From positions 32,160 through 96,159 of the forward strand of contig CAILHX010000008.1 in NCBI GenBank assembly GCA_903834185.1: a stretch of 64,000 bases of DNA. The letters are read 5' to 3'. This stretch comes from an uncultured Methylophilaceae bacterium (GTDB lineage: Bacteria > Pseudomonadota > Gammaproteobacteria > Burkholderiales > Methylophilaceae). The position numbers were made by a program, and so were the translations under genes. The notes below the pieces were generated by a model, which saw only the letters and a list, made by a program, of their open reading frames with translations, searched no databases and was not told the DNA's origin. Every line of letters begins with the position of its first letter. The first letter of the stretch is position 1. Below, piece after piece: positions 9,733 to 19,224 of the stretch.

Positions 9733-11123
9733 AGCCAATCTGGATCATTGACGACGACAAATCCATCCGCTGGGTATTCGAAAAAGCGCTCGGACGTACG
9801 GACATGCCTTTCAAATCTTTCACTTCTGTTCCAGAAGCTTTGGCCGAGCTGGAAATATCGGAGCCACAAGTCGTGGTCAGCGATATACGCATGCCGGGAG
9901 GCTCGGGGCTTGATCTGCTGCAGGCAATCAAGCAAAAGTTTGCCGATGTGCCGTTCATTATCATGACCGCCTATTCCGACCTTGAAAGCGCAGTTTCCGC
10001 TTTTCAGGGTGGTGCATTCGAATACCTGGCCAAGCCATTTGATGTGGATCAGGCAATAGACATCATCCGCCGCGCCGTCGAGGAAAGTGAGCGCGAAAGC
10101 GTGGAAACGCAGGTGATGGAAGCAACCCCGGAAATCATCGGTCAGGCTCCCACCATGCAGGAAGTGTTTCGCGCCATTGGTCGTTTATCGCGCTCCAATG
10201 CCACCGTGCTCATCAACGGCGAATCAGGCACAGGCAAAGAGTTGGTGGCGATGGCGTTGCATCGCCACAGCCCGCGCGCCAGCAATCCTTTTATCGCCAT
10301 CAACACTGCAGCCATTCCCAAAGACTTGCTGGAATCTGAATTATTCGGTCATGAGCGCGGTGCATTTACCGGGGCACAGGCAATGCGTCGGGGTCGCTTC
10401 GAGCAGGCTGATACCGGCACGTTGTTTCTGGATGAGATCGGAGACATGCCGCCTGACCTGCAGACCCGGCTTTTGCGTGTGCTGAGCGATGGGCAGTTCT
10501 ATCGCGTAGGCGGACATCAGCCCGTCAAAGTGAATGTGCGCATTATCACAGCGACCCATCAGGATCTGGAAGAACGGGTAAGACAAGGATTATTCCGCGA
10601 CGATTTGTTCCATCGCTTGAATGTGATTCGCTTAAGGTTGCCCCCGTTGCGTGAAAGAAGAGAAGATATCACGCCGCTGACGCGGCACTTTTTACAGCAA
10701 AGCGCACTGTCATTAGGAGTAGAGCCCAAACAGCCGACTGCAGCCGCGCTACGCTATCTGACTTCGCTCAATTGGGGAGGCAATGTACGACAGTTGGAAA
10801 ACGTATGCCACTGGCTGACCGTTATGGCACCCGGGCAAAACGTGGACGTTGCGGATCTGCCGCCTGAATTACGCGAAACCAGTAACACAGATGTCACTGC
10901 GACGACTGACTGGCACACTGGCTTGGAGCAGGAGCTGACCGCCATGCTTAATCGCGGCGATGCCAACATTCTGGAAACGCTGACGCATCAGTTCGAGCGT
11001 ACCTTGATCACAAAAACATTGGCCCATACCGGCGGCAGGCGCATAGAGGCATCTCAACTGTTAGGGATGGGACGTAATACTCTGACGCGTAAAGTGCAGG
11101 AGTTGGGCATAGAAGAACAGTAG
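9729..11123 (+). CDS. ntrC: Nitrogen regulation response regulator NtrC (GlnG), sigma-54 activator
   Basis: Enhancer-binding protein that activates sigma-54 promoters when phosphorylated. The 464-aa product has a receiver domain (Asp52 phospho-acceptor in [10 protein letters not shown], conserved Lys102), a central AAA+ domain with Walker A GESGTGKE (about 164-171) and the sigma-54 contact loop GAFTGA, and a Fis-type HTH at the end ([19 protein letters not shown]). Translationally coupled to ntrB. The sites at 6528-6572 upstream of glnA are its expected targets. Confidence 0.97.
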   Translation: MKPIWIIDDDKSIRWVFEKALGRTDMPFKSFTSVPEALAELEISEPQVVVSDIRMPGGSGLDLLQAIKQKFADVPFIIMTAYSDLESAVSAFQGGAFEYLAKPFDVDQAIDIIRRAVEESERESVETQVMEATPEIIGQAPTMQEVFRAIGRLSRSNATVLINGESGTGKELVAMALHRHSPRASNPFIAINTAAIPKDLLESELFGHERGAFTGAQAMRRGRFEQADTGTLFLDEIGDMPPDLQTRLLRVLSDGQFYRVGGHQPVKVNVRIITATHQDLEERVRQGLFRDDLFHRLNVIRLRLPPLRERREDITPLTRHFLQQSALSLGVEPKQPTAAALRYLTSLNWGGNVRQLENVCHWLTVMAPGQNVDVADLPPELRETSNTDVTATTDWHTGLEQELTAMLNRGDANILETLTHQFERTLITKTLAHTGGRRIEASQLLGMGRNTLTRKVQELGIEEQ

Positions 11124-11160
11124 GCCCGATAGGCCGAAGAAAACAATTGCCCGGCGATTT

Positions 11161-11763
11161 TTAGCAGTTGATGATGCCGCGCTGTTGCAGGAGCGCAAGG
11201 ACTTTATCCACGCATTCATCCAGCGACTGCAAAGAAGTATTCAACAGCAATTCCGGCGACGCCGGGGATTCATAGGGGGATGAAATGCCGGTAAATTCCT
11301 CTATTTCCCCGCTACGGGCTTTTACGTAAAGCCCTTTTACGTCACGTTGTTCGCATACCTCCAGAGGGCAATGACAATAGATTTCCAGAAAATCTTCCGC
11401 CTCCACCAGAGCACGCACCTTGTTTCTATCATCCTGATACGGTGAAATAAACGCCGTTAAAGTGATCACACCGGCCTCGATAAACAGCTTTGACATTTCA
11501 CCTATGCGTCGTACATTTTCACTGCGGTCGGCTTTAGCAAACCCGAGGTCGGAACATAAGCCGTGCCGTACATTGTCACCATCCAGCACAAAAGTGCGGC
11601 AGCCCAGCTTATGCAAACGCCCTTCCACTGCGTGTGCGAGCGTTGATTTTCCCGCGCCGGAGAGGCCGGTGAACCAAACAATCACGCTGCGGTGACCGTT
11701 TTGTTTTGCTCTATCGGAACGGCTTACAAGCGGTGGATACCCTTTGATGTTTGGTGTCGCCAT
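11161..11763 (-). CDS. cysC: Adenylylsulfate (APS) kinase
   Basis: Phosphorylates APS to PAPS in assimilatory sulfate activation. The 200-aa protein carries the P-loop GLSGAGKST (residues 33-41), the DGDNVRHGL motif and FISPYQDDR, all typical of CysC. It stands alone, without cysD/cysN or a fused sulfurylase domain. It faces ntrC convergently with a 37-nt gap and no obvious terminator. The neighbouring genes do not reveal whether it serves cysteine synthesis or sulfation of surface molecules. Confidence 0.94.
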   Translation of the reverse strand: MATPNIKGYPPLVSRSDRAKQNGHRSVIVWFTGLSGAGKSTLAHAVEGRLHKLGCRTFVLDGDNVRHGLCSDLGFAKADRSENVRRIGEMSKLFIEAGVITLTAFISPYQDDRNKVRALVEAEDFLEIYCHCPLEVCEQRDVKGLYVKARSGEIEEFTGISSPYESPASPELLLNTSLQSLDECVDKVLALLQQRGIINC

Positions 11764-11814
11764 GAGTAACCCTGCAACAATAATGCTTATTGTATCAGGC
11801 GCGATTCGACGCCA

Positions 11815-13278
11815 TCAATTTACCATCATGTCCACAAATACATGCACCGGTGTAGCTTCCAGCTTTTTCTGATCCAGACATAGCTGCAGGATCATCCCCT
11901 GCTGTGCCGTAGAAAATCGCCGGGCAAGGTTGGTCTTGAACTTATTCACCAATTGCGGAATTCCTTCGCTGCGCCGGCGGCGATGTCCTATAGGATATTC
12001 CACGGCGACACGATCAGACTTGCTCCCATCCTTGAAAAACAATTGTATGGCATTGGCAATGGAACGCTTTTCCGGATCAAGATAATCCTGTGTATATTCC
12101 AGCCATTCTTCGCACACCATCTTGTCACGCAAGGCGTCTATGCGCGGGTCGGCAGCAACATCATCTTCGTAATCGGCTGCGGTAAGGCCACCTTTGAGCA
12201 AGCCAATGGCGACCATGTACTGAATACAATGGTCACGGTCAGCAGGATTCGCCAGCGGGCCTTGTTTGTCTATGATGCGGATGGCCGACTCATGCGTAGT
12301 GATGACGATCTTGTCTATGCTGGCGATTTTTTCCAACGTATCCAACTTGCCGCCGACATCAGGGAATAGCTGGATTGCACACTCCACAGCAGTTTGCGCA
12401 TGGAACTCAGCAGGAAAGGATATTTTGAACAATACCTGCTCCATGACATACGAGCCATAGGCGCGCTGGAACTTGAACGCATTACCCTTGAACAACACAT
12501 CGTAGAACCCCCAGCCTTTGGCCGTCAACGCAGAGGGGTAACCCATTTCGCCTTGCATGGTCATCAAACTCAAACGTACAGCGCGACTGGTAGCATCACC
12601 CGCCGCCCATGATTTGCGGGAGCCGGTGTTCGGGCTATGGCGATAGGTACGCAGGCTTTGGCCATCTATCCAGGCATTGGAAACTGCATTAATGATGTCC
12701 TGCTTGCTGCCTCCCAGCATACCGGTGACCACAGCGGTTGAGGCGATTTTGACCAGCACCACGTGATCGAGTCCCACACGATTAAAGCTGTTCTCCAGTG
12801 CCAGTACGCCCTGGATCTCATGCGCCTTGATCATGGCAGTAAGCACGTCCTTTACCGTGAGCGGTGATTTTCCTTGTGCTACACACGTACGTGAAAGCCA
12901 GTCAGCGGTTGCCAGAATGCCGCCCAGATTGTCGGAAGGGTGTCCCCATTCGGCAGCAAGCCATGTATCGTTGAAATCCAGCCAGCGAATCATGGCGCCG
13001 ATATTGAAAGCGGCAAGCACAGGGTCAAGTTGGAACTGCGTACCGGGTACTTTTGCGCCATTAGGCACCACGGTTCCAGGCACTATCGGCCCCAGCAGTT
13101 TGGTACAAGCCGGATAATCCAAAGCCTCAAAACCGCAACCCAGGGTATCCATCAGGCAGTTGCGCGCAGTATCGAATGCTTCGCTACTGGTGATCTGGTA
13201 ATCGTAAATATAATCGGCAATATCAACCAGTTCCTGATCAGGCTCGGGGCGGATATTGGAAATGTGTGTAGTCATCAT
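11815..13278 (-). CDS. prpD: 2-methylcitrate dehydratase (MmgE/PrpD family)
   Basis: Dehydrates 2-methylcitrate to 2-methyl-cis-aconitate in the methylcitrate cycle. The 487-aa length and the motifs [36 protein letters not shown] and the GLDHV segment are typical of PrpD. It is the last gene of the minus-strand arm (citE-mch-mcl-prpB-prpC-prpD), 31 nt after prpC. No acnD/prpF is present, which fits an iron-sulfur-free PrpD with a general aconitase completing the step elsewhere. The start may be the second of two tandem ATGs (13275). Confidence 0.93.
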   Translation of the reverse strand: MMTTHISNIRPEPDQELVDIADYIYDYQITSSEAFDTARNCLMDTLGCGFEALDYPACTKLLGPIVPGTVVPNGAKVPGTQFQLDPVLAAFNIGAMIRWLDFNDTWLAAEWGHPSDNLGGILATADWLSRTCVAQGKSPLTVKDVLTAMIKAHEIQGVLALENSFNRVGLDHVVLVKIASTAVVTGMLGGSKQDIINAVSNAWIDGQSLRTYRHSPNTGSRKSWAAGDATSRAVRLSLMTMQGEMGYPSALTAKGWGFYDVLFKGNAFKFQRAYGSYVMEQVLFKISFPAEFHAQTAVECAIQLFPDVGGKLDTLEKIASIDKIVITTHESAIRIIDKQGPLANPADRDHCIQYMVAIGLLKGGLTAADYEDDVAADPRIDALRDKMVCEEWLEYTQDYLDPEKRSIANAIQLFFKDGSKSDRVAVEYPIGHRRRRSEGIPQLVNKFKTNLARRFSTAQQGMILQLCLDQKKLEATPVHVFVDMMVN

Positions 13279-13309
13279 GAGGCTTTCATCAATGTTTATC
13301 GCTGGCAGT

Positions 13310-14458
13310 CTAGCGATTTGCGATAGGTACGAACGGGCGATTCGCCGGACCGTTGTACTCGGCGTTGGGACGAATGATCTTGTTGTCTATGCGCTGTTCA
13401 ATGACGTGCGCCACCCAGCCGCTGGTTCGCGAAATCACGAATATCGGCGTGAACATGCCGGTCGGAATGCCCATCAGGTGGTAGCTAGAGGCGCTGTACC
13501 AGTCCAGATTGGGAAACATTTTTTTCTCGCGCCACATCACGGACTCTATTCGTGAAGACACATCGAAAAGCGTCATATTTCCGCTATCTTCGCTTAATTT
13601 TCTGCTAACTTCCTTGATTGCCTCATTTCTTGGGTCAGCGATGGTATACACCGGATGGCCGAAGCCGATGATGATCTCTTTTGCTGCCATGCGGCTTATG
13701 ATGTCAACCTCCGCTTCTTCGGCATTGCCATAGCGTTGAATGATTCCCATCGCCGCCTCATTGGCACCACCATGCTTGGAACCCCGCAATGCGCCTATGG
13801 CTGCGGTGATGCACGAATACATATCCGACAACGTCCCCGCCACCACCCGCGCCGCGAAAGTCGAAGCGTTGAACTCATGCTCTGCATACAGCACCAACGA
13901 AGCATTCATGGCAGCAATATGCAAATCTGTAGGGCCGCGACCATGCAGCACGTGTAAAAAGTGCGCAGCGATGGAATCATCGTCTGTTTCCACCTCTACA
14001 CGCTTGCCATTGTGGCTGTAGTGATACCAGTACAGCAGAATGGAGCCGAAACAGGCGATCAGTCGATCACCCAGATCCTTGGCCGCCGGGGTATTACGGT
14101 CCGCCGCTTCCGGCTGCAAGCTGCCCAGCATGGAGCAGCCGGTGCGCATCACATCCATAGGGTGCGCCGAAGCAGGGATTTGCTCCAACACTATCCTCAA
14201 CTTCTCCGGCAGGCCGCGCAACGCCTTCAACCTTTGGTGATAAGCCGCAAGTTCGCTTGAGGTGGGTAACTCACCATGTATCAGCAGATGGGCAACTTCT
14301 TCAAAGGTTGCGCTTTTGGCTAATTCGATAATATCGTAACCGCGGTAATGCAAATCGTTACCGGTATGCCCCACAGTACAGATGGCAGTAGTGCCGGCTG
14401 TCACTCCTGCCAGTGCCACGCCTTTTTTCTTTTTGGGTTCTGCTGCAAGCGTATTCAC
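13310..14458 (-). CDS. prpC: 2-methylcitrate synthase
   Basis: Condenses propionyl-CoA with oxaloacetate to 2-methylcitrate. The 382-aa length matches short PrpC/type II citrate synthases rather than the roughly 430-aa hexameric GltA. The catalytic histidines are visible in [10 protein letters not shown] and [13 protein letters not shown] and the catalytic Asp region in [10 protein letters not shown]. An N-terminal lysine-rich patch (EPKKKKG) precedes the core. It overlaps prpB by 4 nt. No separate gltA lies in the window, so some citrate synthase activity cannot be excluded. Confidence 0.92.
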   Translation of the reverse strand: MNTLAAEPKKKKGVALAGVTAGTTAICTVGHTGNDLHYRGYDIIELAKSATFEEVAHLLIHGELPTSSELAAYHQRLKALRGLPEKLRIVLEQIPASAHPMDVMRTGCSMLGSLQPEAADRNTPAAKDLGDRLIACFGSILLYWYHYSHNGKRVEVETDDDSIAAHFLHVLHGRGPTDLHIAAMNASLVLYAEHEFNASTFAARVVAGTLSDMYSCITAAIGALRGSKHGGANEAAMGIIQRYGNAEEAEVDIISRMAAKEIIIGFGHPVYTIADPRNEAIKEVSRKLSEDSGNMTLFDVSSRIESVMWREKKMFPNLDWYSASSYHLMGIPTGMFTPIFVISRTSGWVAHVIEQRIDNKIIRPNAEYNGPANRPFVPIANR

Positions 14459-15336
14459 GACTTTCCCTCCTTGAACAACTGATCAAGTTTTGCTTCAAAA
14501 GCGTAGTAGTCCAGAAATCCATACAATTCAGCGCGAGTTTGCATGGTACTCAGCACATTCTGCTGTGTTCCATCATTGCGTACCGCCTCATAAACCTTTA
14601 GTGCCGCCTGGTTCATGGCACGAAATGCCGATAACGGATAAAGCACCATGCTGACATCGGCACCCGCCAATTCTCGGACGGTAAACATTGGCGTGGTCCC
14701 GAATTCAGTAATATTCGCCAGCACAGGCACTTTAGCCGCAGTGGAAAACTGCTGATACATGCCGAGCTCGATAATCGCTTCTGGAAATATCATGTCGGCA
14801 CCAGCTTCTACGTATGCACAAGCACGGTCTATCGCGGACTGCAGGCCTTCCATCGCCAGCGCATCGGTACGTGCCATGATGACAAAGTCCTTGTCTGTCC
14901 TGGCATCTACGGCAGCCTTGACCCTGTCCACCATTTCGCCCTGACTGACGACAGCTTTATTCGGACGATGCCCGCAGCGTTTGGTCTGCACCTGGTCTTC
15001 GATATGCACGGCAGCAACTCCCGCATTGATCATGGATTTGATAGTGCGTGCTATATTGAATGCCCCGCCGAACCCGGTATCTATATCCACCAGCAACGGC
15101 ACATCTGTAGCATCAGTGATACGCCGTGCATCTATCAGCACATCTTCCATGGTGGTGATGCCGAGATCAGGCACACCGAGCGATGCGGCAGCGACACCGC
15201 TGCCGGAAAGATAGAGCGCCTGATAACCGGTTTTGGTCGCCATCATTGCCTGATAAGCATTGATAGTACCGATGATCTGTAACGGCTTTTCAGCCGCTAG
15301 TGCCGCACGAAAATGCGCCCCTGCAGATTGCTTCAT
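14455..15336 (-). CDS. prpB: 2-methylisocitrate lyase
   Basis: Splits 2-methylisocitrate into pyruvate and succinate. This is a 293-aa isocitrate lyase/PEP-mutase superfamily barrel with metal site residues in VDIDTGFG (about 84-90) and catalytic Cys121 in KRCGHRPNK. The usual motif ends GHRPGK, so Gly to Asn here is a small deviation. PrpB is distinguished from true isocitrate lyase (about 430 aa or longer) by length. Its stop overlaps the prpC start. The succinate it makes would feed the sdh operon on the other arm of this locus. Confidence 0.94.
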   Translation of the reverse strand: MKQSAGAHFRAALAAEKPLQIIGTINAYQAMMATKTGYQALYLSGSGVAAASLGVPDLGITTMEDVLIDARRITDATDVPLLVDIDTGFGGAFNIARTIKSMINAGVAAVHIEDQVQTKRCGHRPNKAVVSQGEMVDRVKAAVDARTDKDFVIMARTDALAMEGLQSAIDRACAYVEAGADMIFPEAIIELGMYQQFSTAAKVPVLANITEFGTTPMFTVRELAGADVSMVLYPLSAFRAMNQAALKVYEAVRNDGTQQNVLSTMQTRAELYGFLDYYAFEAKLDQLFKEGKS

Positions 15337-15361
15337 CTATGATCCTTAACTGAAATGACCC

Positions 15362-16354
15362 TTAACTAAAAAATGCTGCGGCTGCGCGAACAGGAATATC
15401 AACACCGGTAAGTTTGGCTTTTTGCAATACTTCCCAGAAATAACGGTACGTAGCCCTATCATGCAATTCACCCTCGTATTGGATAGGCCCCCATGCTGCG
15501 GCCTGAGCGGCCAACAGGATATTGGCGCCCGCCTCCACTTCGCTGTAATCGGGCTTCATCGCATCCACGATGGCCTGTATCTGCGTCGGATAGATGCTCC
15601 ACATGCGCATGAAACCGAATTCATTGCGTGCACGACTGGCATCGGCAAATGTAGTCTCTGCATTTTTCAGATCCAATGTCACGTTATGCGCCGGAACGAC
15701 GCCGTGCGCCAGCGCCGCAGCCACAACTTTAGTCTTTGCACGGGCAAGCAGACGATGCTCGAACTGTCCGGGGCTGCGCATTGCGGATGCCGGGATCGCG
15801 CCGTGATGTGCGCTGACGAAATCCATCAAGCCGAAGTCCAGCACTTGCACCCAAGGTAGCGCTGCGAGCTGATGCACTTCGTGCAACGCACCATGAGTCT
15901 CGATCAATAAATGTACAGGAATGGCAGAGCTCACCCCGTGAAACATCGCAGCCTTTTGAATATATGCGATAATTTCAGCGCCCTGAGCTGCACTGGTGGA
16001 TTTGGGGATAGTGATATACGCCAGCACGCTACCCAGGCCACCGACCAGAATATCCACGTCCTTCTTCCAGGAAGGGTGTGTGTAATCGTGTATACGCGCG
16101 CCTGCCATCCTGTGTTTGTTAGCATCGCTGTTAAGTACACGGACGATCATCTCGGCGTGTGCCTGCTCTTGCCCTGCGGCAGCCCCATCCTCGCAATCGC
16201 AAGTAATATCGAAGATAGCTCCCAGACTGTCTTGCAACGATAGCGCCTTGAGTATGAGCTTTTCACTTCCGGCGAAATGCTCACAGCTTGGAATCAGTGG
16301 GAATGGCTTTTCACCGCTGAACAAGGCCTGGCTTGGATGTAAATTTTGTGTCAT
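15362..16354 (-). CDS. mcl: CitE/HpcH-type CoA-ester lyase, probable L-malyl-CoA / beta-methylmalyl-CoA lyase
   Basis: A 330-aa TIM-barrel CoA-ester lyase. Family members reversibly join glyoxylate with acetyl-CoA or propionyl-CoA, giving malyl-CoA or beta-methylmalyl-CoA. Family acidic residues are retained: CDCEDGAAAG (Glu55-Asp56), the metal-binding Glu in LLIETHGAL, the Asp in LDFGLMDF, and ARIHDYTHP with the CoA-contacting Arg. It sits between prpB and mch, 8 nt upstream of... the mch stop side, on the same strand. Pairing with a mesaconyl-CoA hydratase is the main reason for preferring beta-methylmalyl-CoA lyase over citramalyl-CoA lyase. Substrate is inferred, fold is certain. Confidence 0.8.
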   Translation of the reverse strand: MTQNLHPSQALFSGEKPFPLIPSCEHFAGSEKLILKALSLQDSLGAIFDITCDCEDGAAAGQEQAHAEMIVRVLNSDANKHRMAGARIHDYTHPSWKKDVDILVGGLGSVLAYITIPKSTSAAQGAEIIAYIQKAAMFHGVSSAIPVHLLIETHGALHEVHQLAALPWVQVLDFGLMDFVSAHHGAIPASAMRSPGQFEHRLLARAKTKVVAAALAHGVVPAHNVTLDLKNAETTFADASRARNEFGFMRMWSIYPTQIQAIVDAMKPDYSEVEAGANILLAAQAAAWGPIQYEGELHDRATYRYFWEVLQKAKLTGVDIPVRAAAAFFS

Positions 16355-16362
16355 AGATTTCC

Positions 16363-17427
16363 TTATTTACGTGGCATAAGCACGGTGTAATCCAGGTCAA
16401 GCACCACGTCAGGGTGATACAGCTGTTTACCATCCTGCGTTATATGCGTTTGCTGCAATGCCTCAGCGACCTGATTCTTCAGGCCAATCAAACGCAGGCG
16501 CAACGCGGCTAAATCAGTGCGTCCGGGTATTTCCCATTTTTCCAGCACTTCCGTCCATGCATAAAACGTGTCGCCTCCGAAGCTGGGATTGCAGTGAATC
16601 CCGGCATTGATCGCGGCGATGGAGATCACATTCTCCAAACCCTCATAACTCATCGCACGGCATACGGAAATGACGTGCCCCCCGTACATCAGACGCTTGC
16701 CGAAGGAGGACGTACTCATCATGTGACTATCGAAGTGCAATCGCGCATTGTTCTGGTAAAGCTTGGTAGCCAGTGTGTGGTCACTTTCGTCCACGGTCAC
16801 ACCTGACGGATGATTGATGCGCTCTCCCACCTGGTAGTCATCCCACAAGTTAGCGCTCCCGCTTGCAGCCGTGTTCCAATGTTTGGCATCCATAAACTCA
16901 GGCACCCATAGACGGTCAACCGACACCATGGCGGGCAACTGCGGAATTACTGTTTCAGGCGCAGGCGCGTTGATATTGTTCTTATGAACCATCACCCAGC
17001 GCACCCATGACAATACCTCCTGTCCATGCTGGTTTTTGCTGACCGAGCGTACATAAACGACGCCGGACTTGCCGTTGGAGTTTTGCTTGAGACCGATGAT
17101 AGTAGAACTGGTGGTGAGCGTATCTCCCGCATAAACAGGATCGGTGAAGCGCACATCGGCGTAGCCGAGATTAGCCACCGCATTCACCGAGATATCCGGC
17201 ACTGTTTTGCCAAAAGCGATATGGAAAACCAGCAGATCATCCATGGGCATGGCGCGATAACCCAGCGCTATCGCTACTGGCAGGTTGCAATGTGTCACAT
17301 GGCGAGCACCGGTAAGTGCGATGTATAGTGCGCGCTCACCATCGGTGATGGTGCGGGGTGTAGCGTGGTGTATTATCTGGCCGAGACGAAAATCCTCGAA
17401 AAAGTTACCTCCGGAAATTTTGCTCAT
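16363..17427 (-). CDS. mch: Mesaconyl-C1-CoA hydratase (beta-methylmalyl-CoA dehydratase), double hot-dog MaoC family
   Basis: Interconverts (2R,3S)-beta-methylmalyl-CoA and mesaconyl-C1-CoA. The 354-aa protein has two MaoC-like hot-dog halves (about 1-165 and 190-354). From memory its N-terminus (NFFEDFRLGQIIHHATPRT) and the stretches MDDLLVFHIAFGKTVPDIS and NAVANLGYADV follow the Rhodobacter/Chloroflexus Mch family closely. The second half keeps the dehydratase-like RLMYGGHVIS. Its start overlaps the end of the CitE-like gene by 4 nt, and the mcl gene follows 8 nt after its stop. Confidence 0.88.
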   Translation of the reverse strand: MSKISGGNFFEDFRLGQIIHHATPRTITDGERALYIALTGARHVTHCNLPVAIALGYRAMPMDDLLVFHIAFGKTVPDISVNAVANLGYADVRFTDPVYAGDTLTTSSTIIGLKQNSNGKSGVVYVRSVSKNQHGQEVLSWVRWVMVHKNNINAPAPETVIPQLPAMVSVDRLWVPEFMDAKHWNTAASGSANLWDDYQVGERINHPSGVTVDESDHTLATKLYQNNARLHFDSHMMSTSSFGKRLMYGGHVISVCRAMSYEGLENVISIAAINAGIHCNPSFGGDTFYAWTEVLEKWEIPGRTDLAALRLRLIGLKNQVAEALQQTHITQDGKQLYHPDVVLDLDYTVLMPRK

Positions 17428-18302
17428 AGCTGCTGTTCCAGTTTTTCTATCATGTCGCTCAGGTGCAACAGCCGGCGGGCGGCGGCAAGGTGGTGATGTT
17501 CCACCAACTTGTCGTTCACCAGCACGGTGCCACGACCTGCAGCATTAGCTTTGGTGAGCGCCTCGATCACCTCTTTTGCCCAACGCACTTCAGATGGCTT
17601 GGGCGTATAGGCATCGTTGCTGTAATCAAGCTGCGATGGATGCACCAGTGACTTGCCGTCAAAACCCATATCACGTCCCATGCGACATGCATACTCAAAC
17701 CCTGCAATGTCCTTAAGATCGCTATTGATTCCGTCTATCACTGCTCTGTCATACGCACGTGCCGCCAGAACTACCAATGACAGACTAGTCAACAATGCAG
17801 TACGCTCATGAGTGGATCTTGCGTGTAGCTCGGATATCAAGTCGGAGGTGGCAATCACCAGGCAGGCGATGCGATCGGATGCGCTGGCAATCTCTTCTGC
17901 ATGTAAAACCGCCAATGGAGTCTCTATGATGACCATGACCGGCAGATCTTTTCCACCCGCCGCGTCCAGCACCTCCAGACATTCCAGCAGATCTGCGCGA
18001 CTTTCTATATTGGGGAATAATATGGCGTCCGCGCCAATATTGGCGACGGCCTTAATGTCGTCACGCCCCCACGGAGAATCAAGGTCATTCACACGCACCA
18101 CGACTTCGCGCCCGCCATAACCGCCTTGCTTGATGGCTTGCACCACATTCTTGCGTGAAATCTCTTTGGCATCGATCAGGATCGGTTGACCCAGATCCAG
18201 CAACAGCGAGTCCACGTGCAAGGTACGCGCCTTCTCCAGGTAGCGCGGATTGCAACCTGGCACATAAAGCATAGATCGACGTGGCCGGAAATGCTGATTC
18301 AT
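17424..18302 (-). CDS. CitE-family protein with altered active-site motif; CoA-ester lyase or thioesterase of unknown specificity
   Basis: A 292-aa HpcH/CitE-type barrel, first gene of the minus arm. Conserved parts: SMLYVPGCNPRYLEKA, the Arg-containing VVVRVNDLDSPWG, the metal Glu in VIIETPLAVL, and a second acid in IATSDLISE. The normally invariant LDLEDAV turn reads LDLGQPI (residues 35-41), replacing the Glu-Asp pair with Gly-Gln. Related Mcl2 proteins are (S)-malyl-CoA thioesterases rather than lyases, so hydrolysis of a CoA ester such as mesaconyl-CoA is possible, as is loss of activity. Translationally coupled to mch by 4 nt. Fold sure, function open. Confidence 0.72.
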   Translation of the reverse strand: MNQHFRPRRSMLYVPGCNPRYLEKARTLHVDSLLLDLGQPILIDAKEISRKNVVQAIKQGGYGGREVVVRVNDLDSPWGRDDIKAVANIGADAILFPNIESRADLLECLEVLDAAGGKDLPVMVIIETPLAVLHAEEIASASDRIACLVIATSDLISELHARSTHERTALLTSLSLVVLAARAYDRAVIDGINSDLKDIAGFEYACRMGRDMGFDGKSLVHPSQLDYSNDAYTPKPSEVRWAKEVIEALTKANAAGRGTVLVNDKLVEHHHLAAARRLLHLSDMIEKLEQQL

Positions 18303-18340
18303 AATTTAGAGTATGGTTAAATTCTGATTGATTTCCAGGC

Positions 18341-18370
18341 ATTCTATCGGCGCACCATCGACAGTGTCAA
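18341..18370 (-). promoter_or_regulatory. Sigma-70 promoter of the minus-strand CoA-ester/methylcitrate operon
   Basis: Reading the minus strand, TTGACA (18370-18365) and TAGAAT (18346-18341) are separated by 18 nt. The start site would be near 18334, about 30 nt before the ATG at 18302. This is one of the best -35/-10 pairs in the window. The inverted repeat at 18378-18403 lies directly upstream of the -35. Confidence 0.75.
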
Positions 18371-18377
18371 CATATAT

Positions 18378-18403
18378 CTTATGTCTTATATATTACATAA
18401 GAC
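18378..18403. promoter_or_regulatory. Inverted repeat between divergent promoters, probable GntR operator
   Basis: Two nested inverted repeats share this AT-rich stretch: CTTATGT-N10-ACATAAG (18378-18401) and GTCTTAT-N7-ATAAGAC (18383-18403). Position between the minus-strand -35 (18365-18370) and the plus-strand -10 (18427-18432) is what one expects of an operator for the divergently encoded GntR protein. Binding is inferred. Confidence 0.6.
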
Positions 18404-18426
18404 TATAGACTAAAATCCCATCATGA

Positions 18427-18432
18427 TATAAT
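18427..18432 (+). promoter_or_regulatory. -10 element upstream of gntR
   Basis: A perfect TATAAT, 26 nt before the gntR ATG. No good -35 is present at 16-18 nt; the expected position overlaps the end of the inverted repeat, so this promoter may be weak or factor-dependent. Confidence 0.5.
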
Positions 18433-18458
18433 ATTCAAAAATACCGTACGAGGACGCG

Positions 18459-19193
18459 ATGAATAAACAACTCAATCCACCGAGCTTCAGACCGCTATAC
18501 GATCAGATAAAAGTCCTGATCACGCAGAGTCTGATCGCAGGCGAATGGAAACCGGGCGAAGCCATTCCCAGTGAAATCGAACTGGCGCATCGCTACAAGG
18601 TAAGCCAGGGCACTGTTCGCAAAGCAATAGACGGTCTGGCAGCCGAGAATATTGTAGTGAGGCGTCAGGGCAAGGGCACATATGTTGCGACCCATAATGA
18701 AGAAGCAAGCAAGTTGCGCTTTTTAAGATTGACCGCATCGAATGGCAAAAAAGAGTTGCTGCAGCATCAGCTTATCAGCTGCGTCCGCAGCAAAGCACAG
18801 GGAGAAGTCGCCCGTATGCTCGCACTCAAGGCAGGGACTTCGGTGATTGAGGTAAAACGCCTGCTCAATTTTTCGGACCGGTCATTGATCCTGGATCACA
18901 TCATCCTCCCCTCCGGGCCGTTCAAAGGTCTGGGGGCTGCGCGTATCGAGGAGAATAAAGGCTCGATGTACAGCATGTACGAAACGCAATACGGCATTCG
19001 CATGGTACGCGCCGAAGAACGGCTGAAAGCCATTGCCGCAGATAAGTCCAGTGCAAAGGAACTTGGCATTGCGCCAGGATTCCCACTACTCAGTATCGAG
19101 CGAGTCTCCTACACCTATGGTGACAAACCCATGGAATGGCGCCTGGGACTGTGCGTGACGGACGATCACCATTATGTGAACGAGCTCGAATAA
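18459..19193 (+). CDS. GntR-family transcriptional regulator, HutC/UTRA subfamily
   Basis: A 244-aa one-component regulator. The N-terminal winged helix (about residues 12-75) contains PLYDQIKVLI, IPSEIELAHRYKVSQGTVRK and the wing VVRRQGKGTYVA. The C-terminal UTRA ligand-binding domain (about 95-240) has VIEVKRLLNF and FPLLSIERVSY. It is divergent from the CitE/mch/mcl/prp operon and leads the malic enzyme-sdh operon. A GntR gene next to sdh is, as I recall, common in betaproteobacteria. The ligand is probably an organic acid or CoA ester of the pathway, which is an inference. Start supported by GAGG about 6 nt upstream. Confidence 0.92.
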   Translation: MNKQLNPPSFRPLYDQIKVLITQSLIAGEWKPGEAIPSEIELAHRYKVSQGTVRKAIDGLAAENIVVRRQGKGTYVATHNEEASKLRFLRLTASNGKKELLQHQLISCVRSKAQGEVARMLALKAGTSVIEVKRLLNFSDRSLILDHIILPSGPFKGLGAARIEENKGSMYSMYETQYGIRMVRAEERLKAIAADKSSAKELGIAPGFPLLSIERVSYTYGDKPMEWRLGLCVTDDHHYVNELE

Positions 19194-19224
19194 TTTAAAT
19201 TTTATAAATCAAGAAAAACAGACT

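Noticed and set aside
11815..17427. Interpretation of mch/mcl as part of itaconate degradation
   Set aside because: The hydratase is the double hot-dog Mch type and not an itaconyl-CoA hydratase, and no itaconate CoA-transferase is present.
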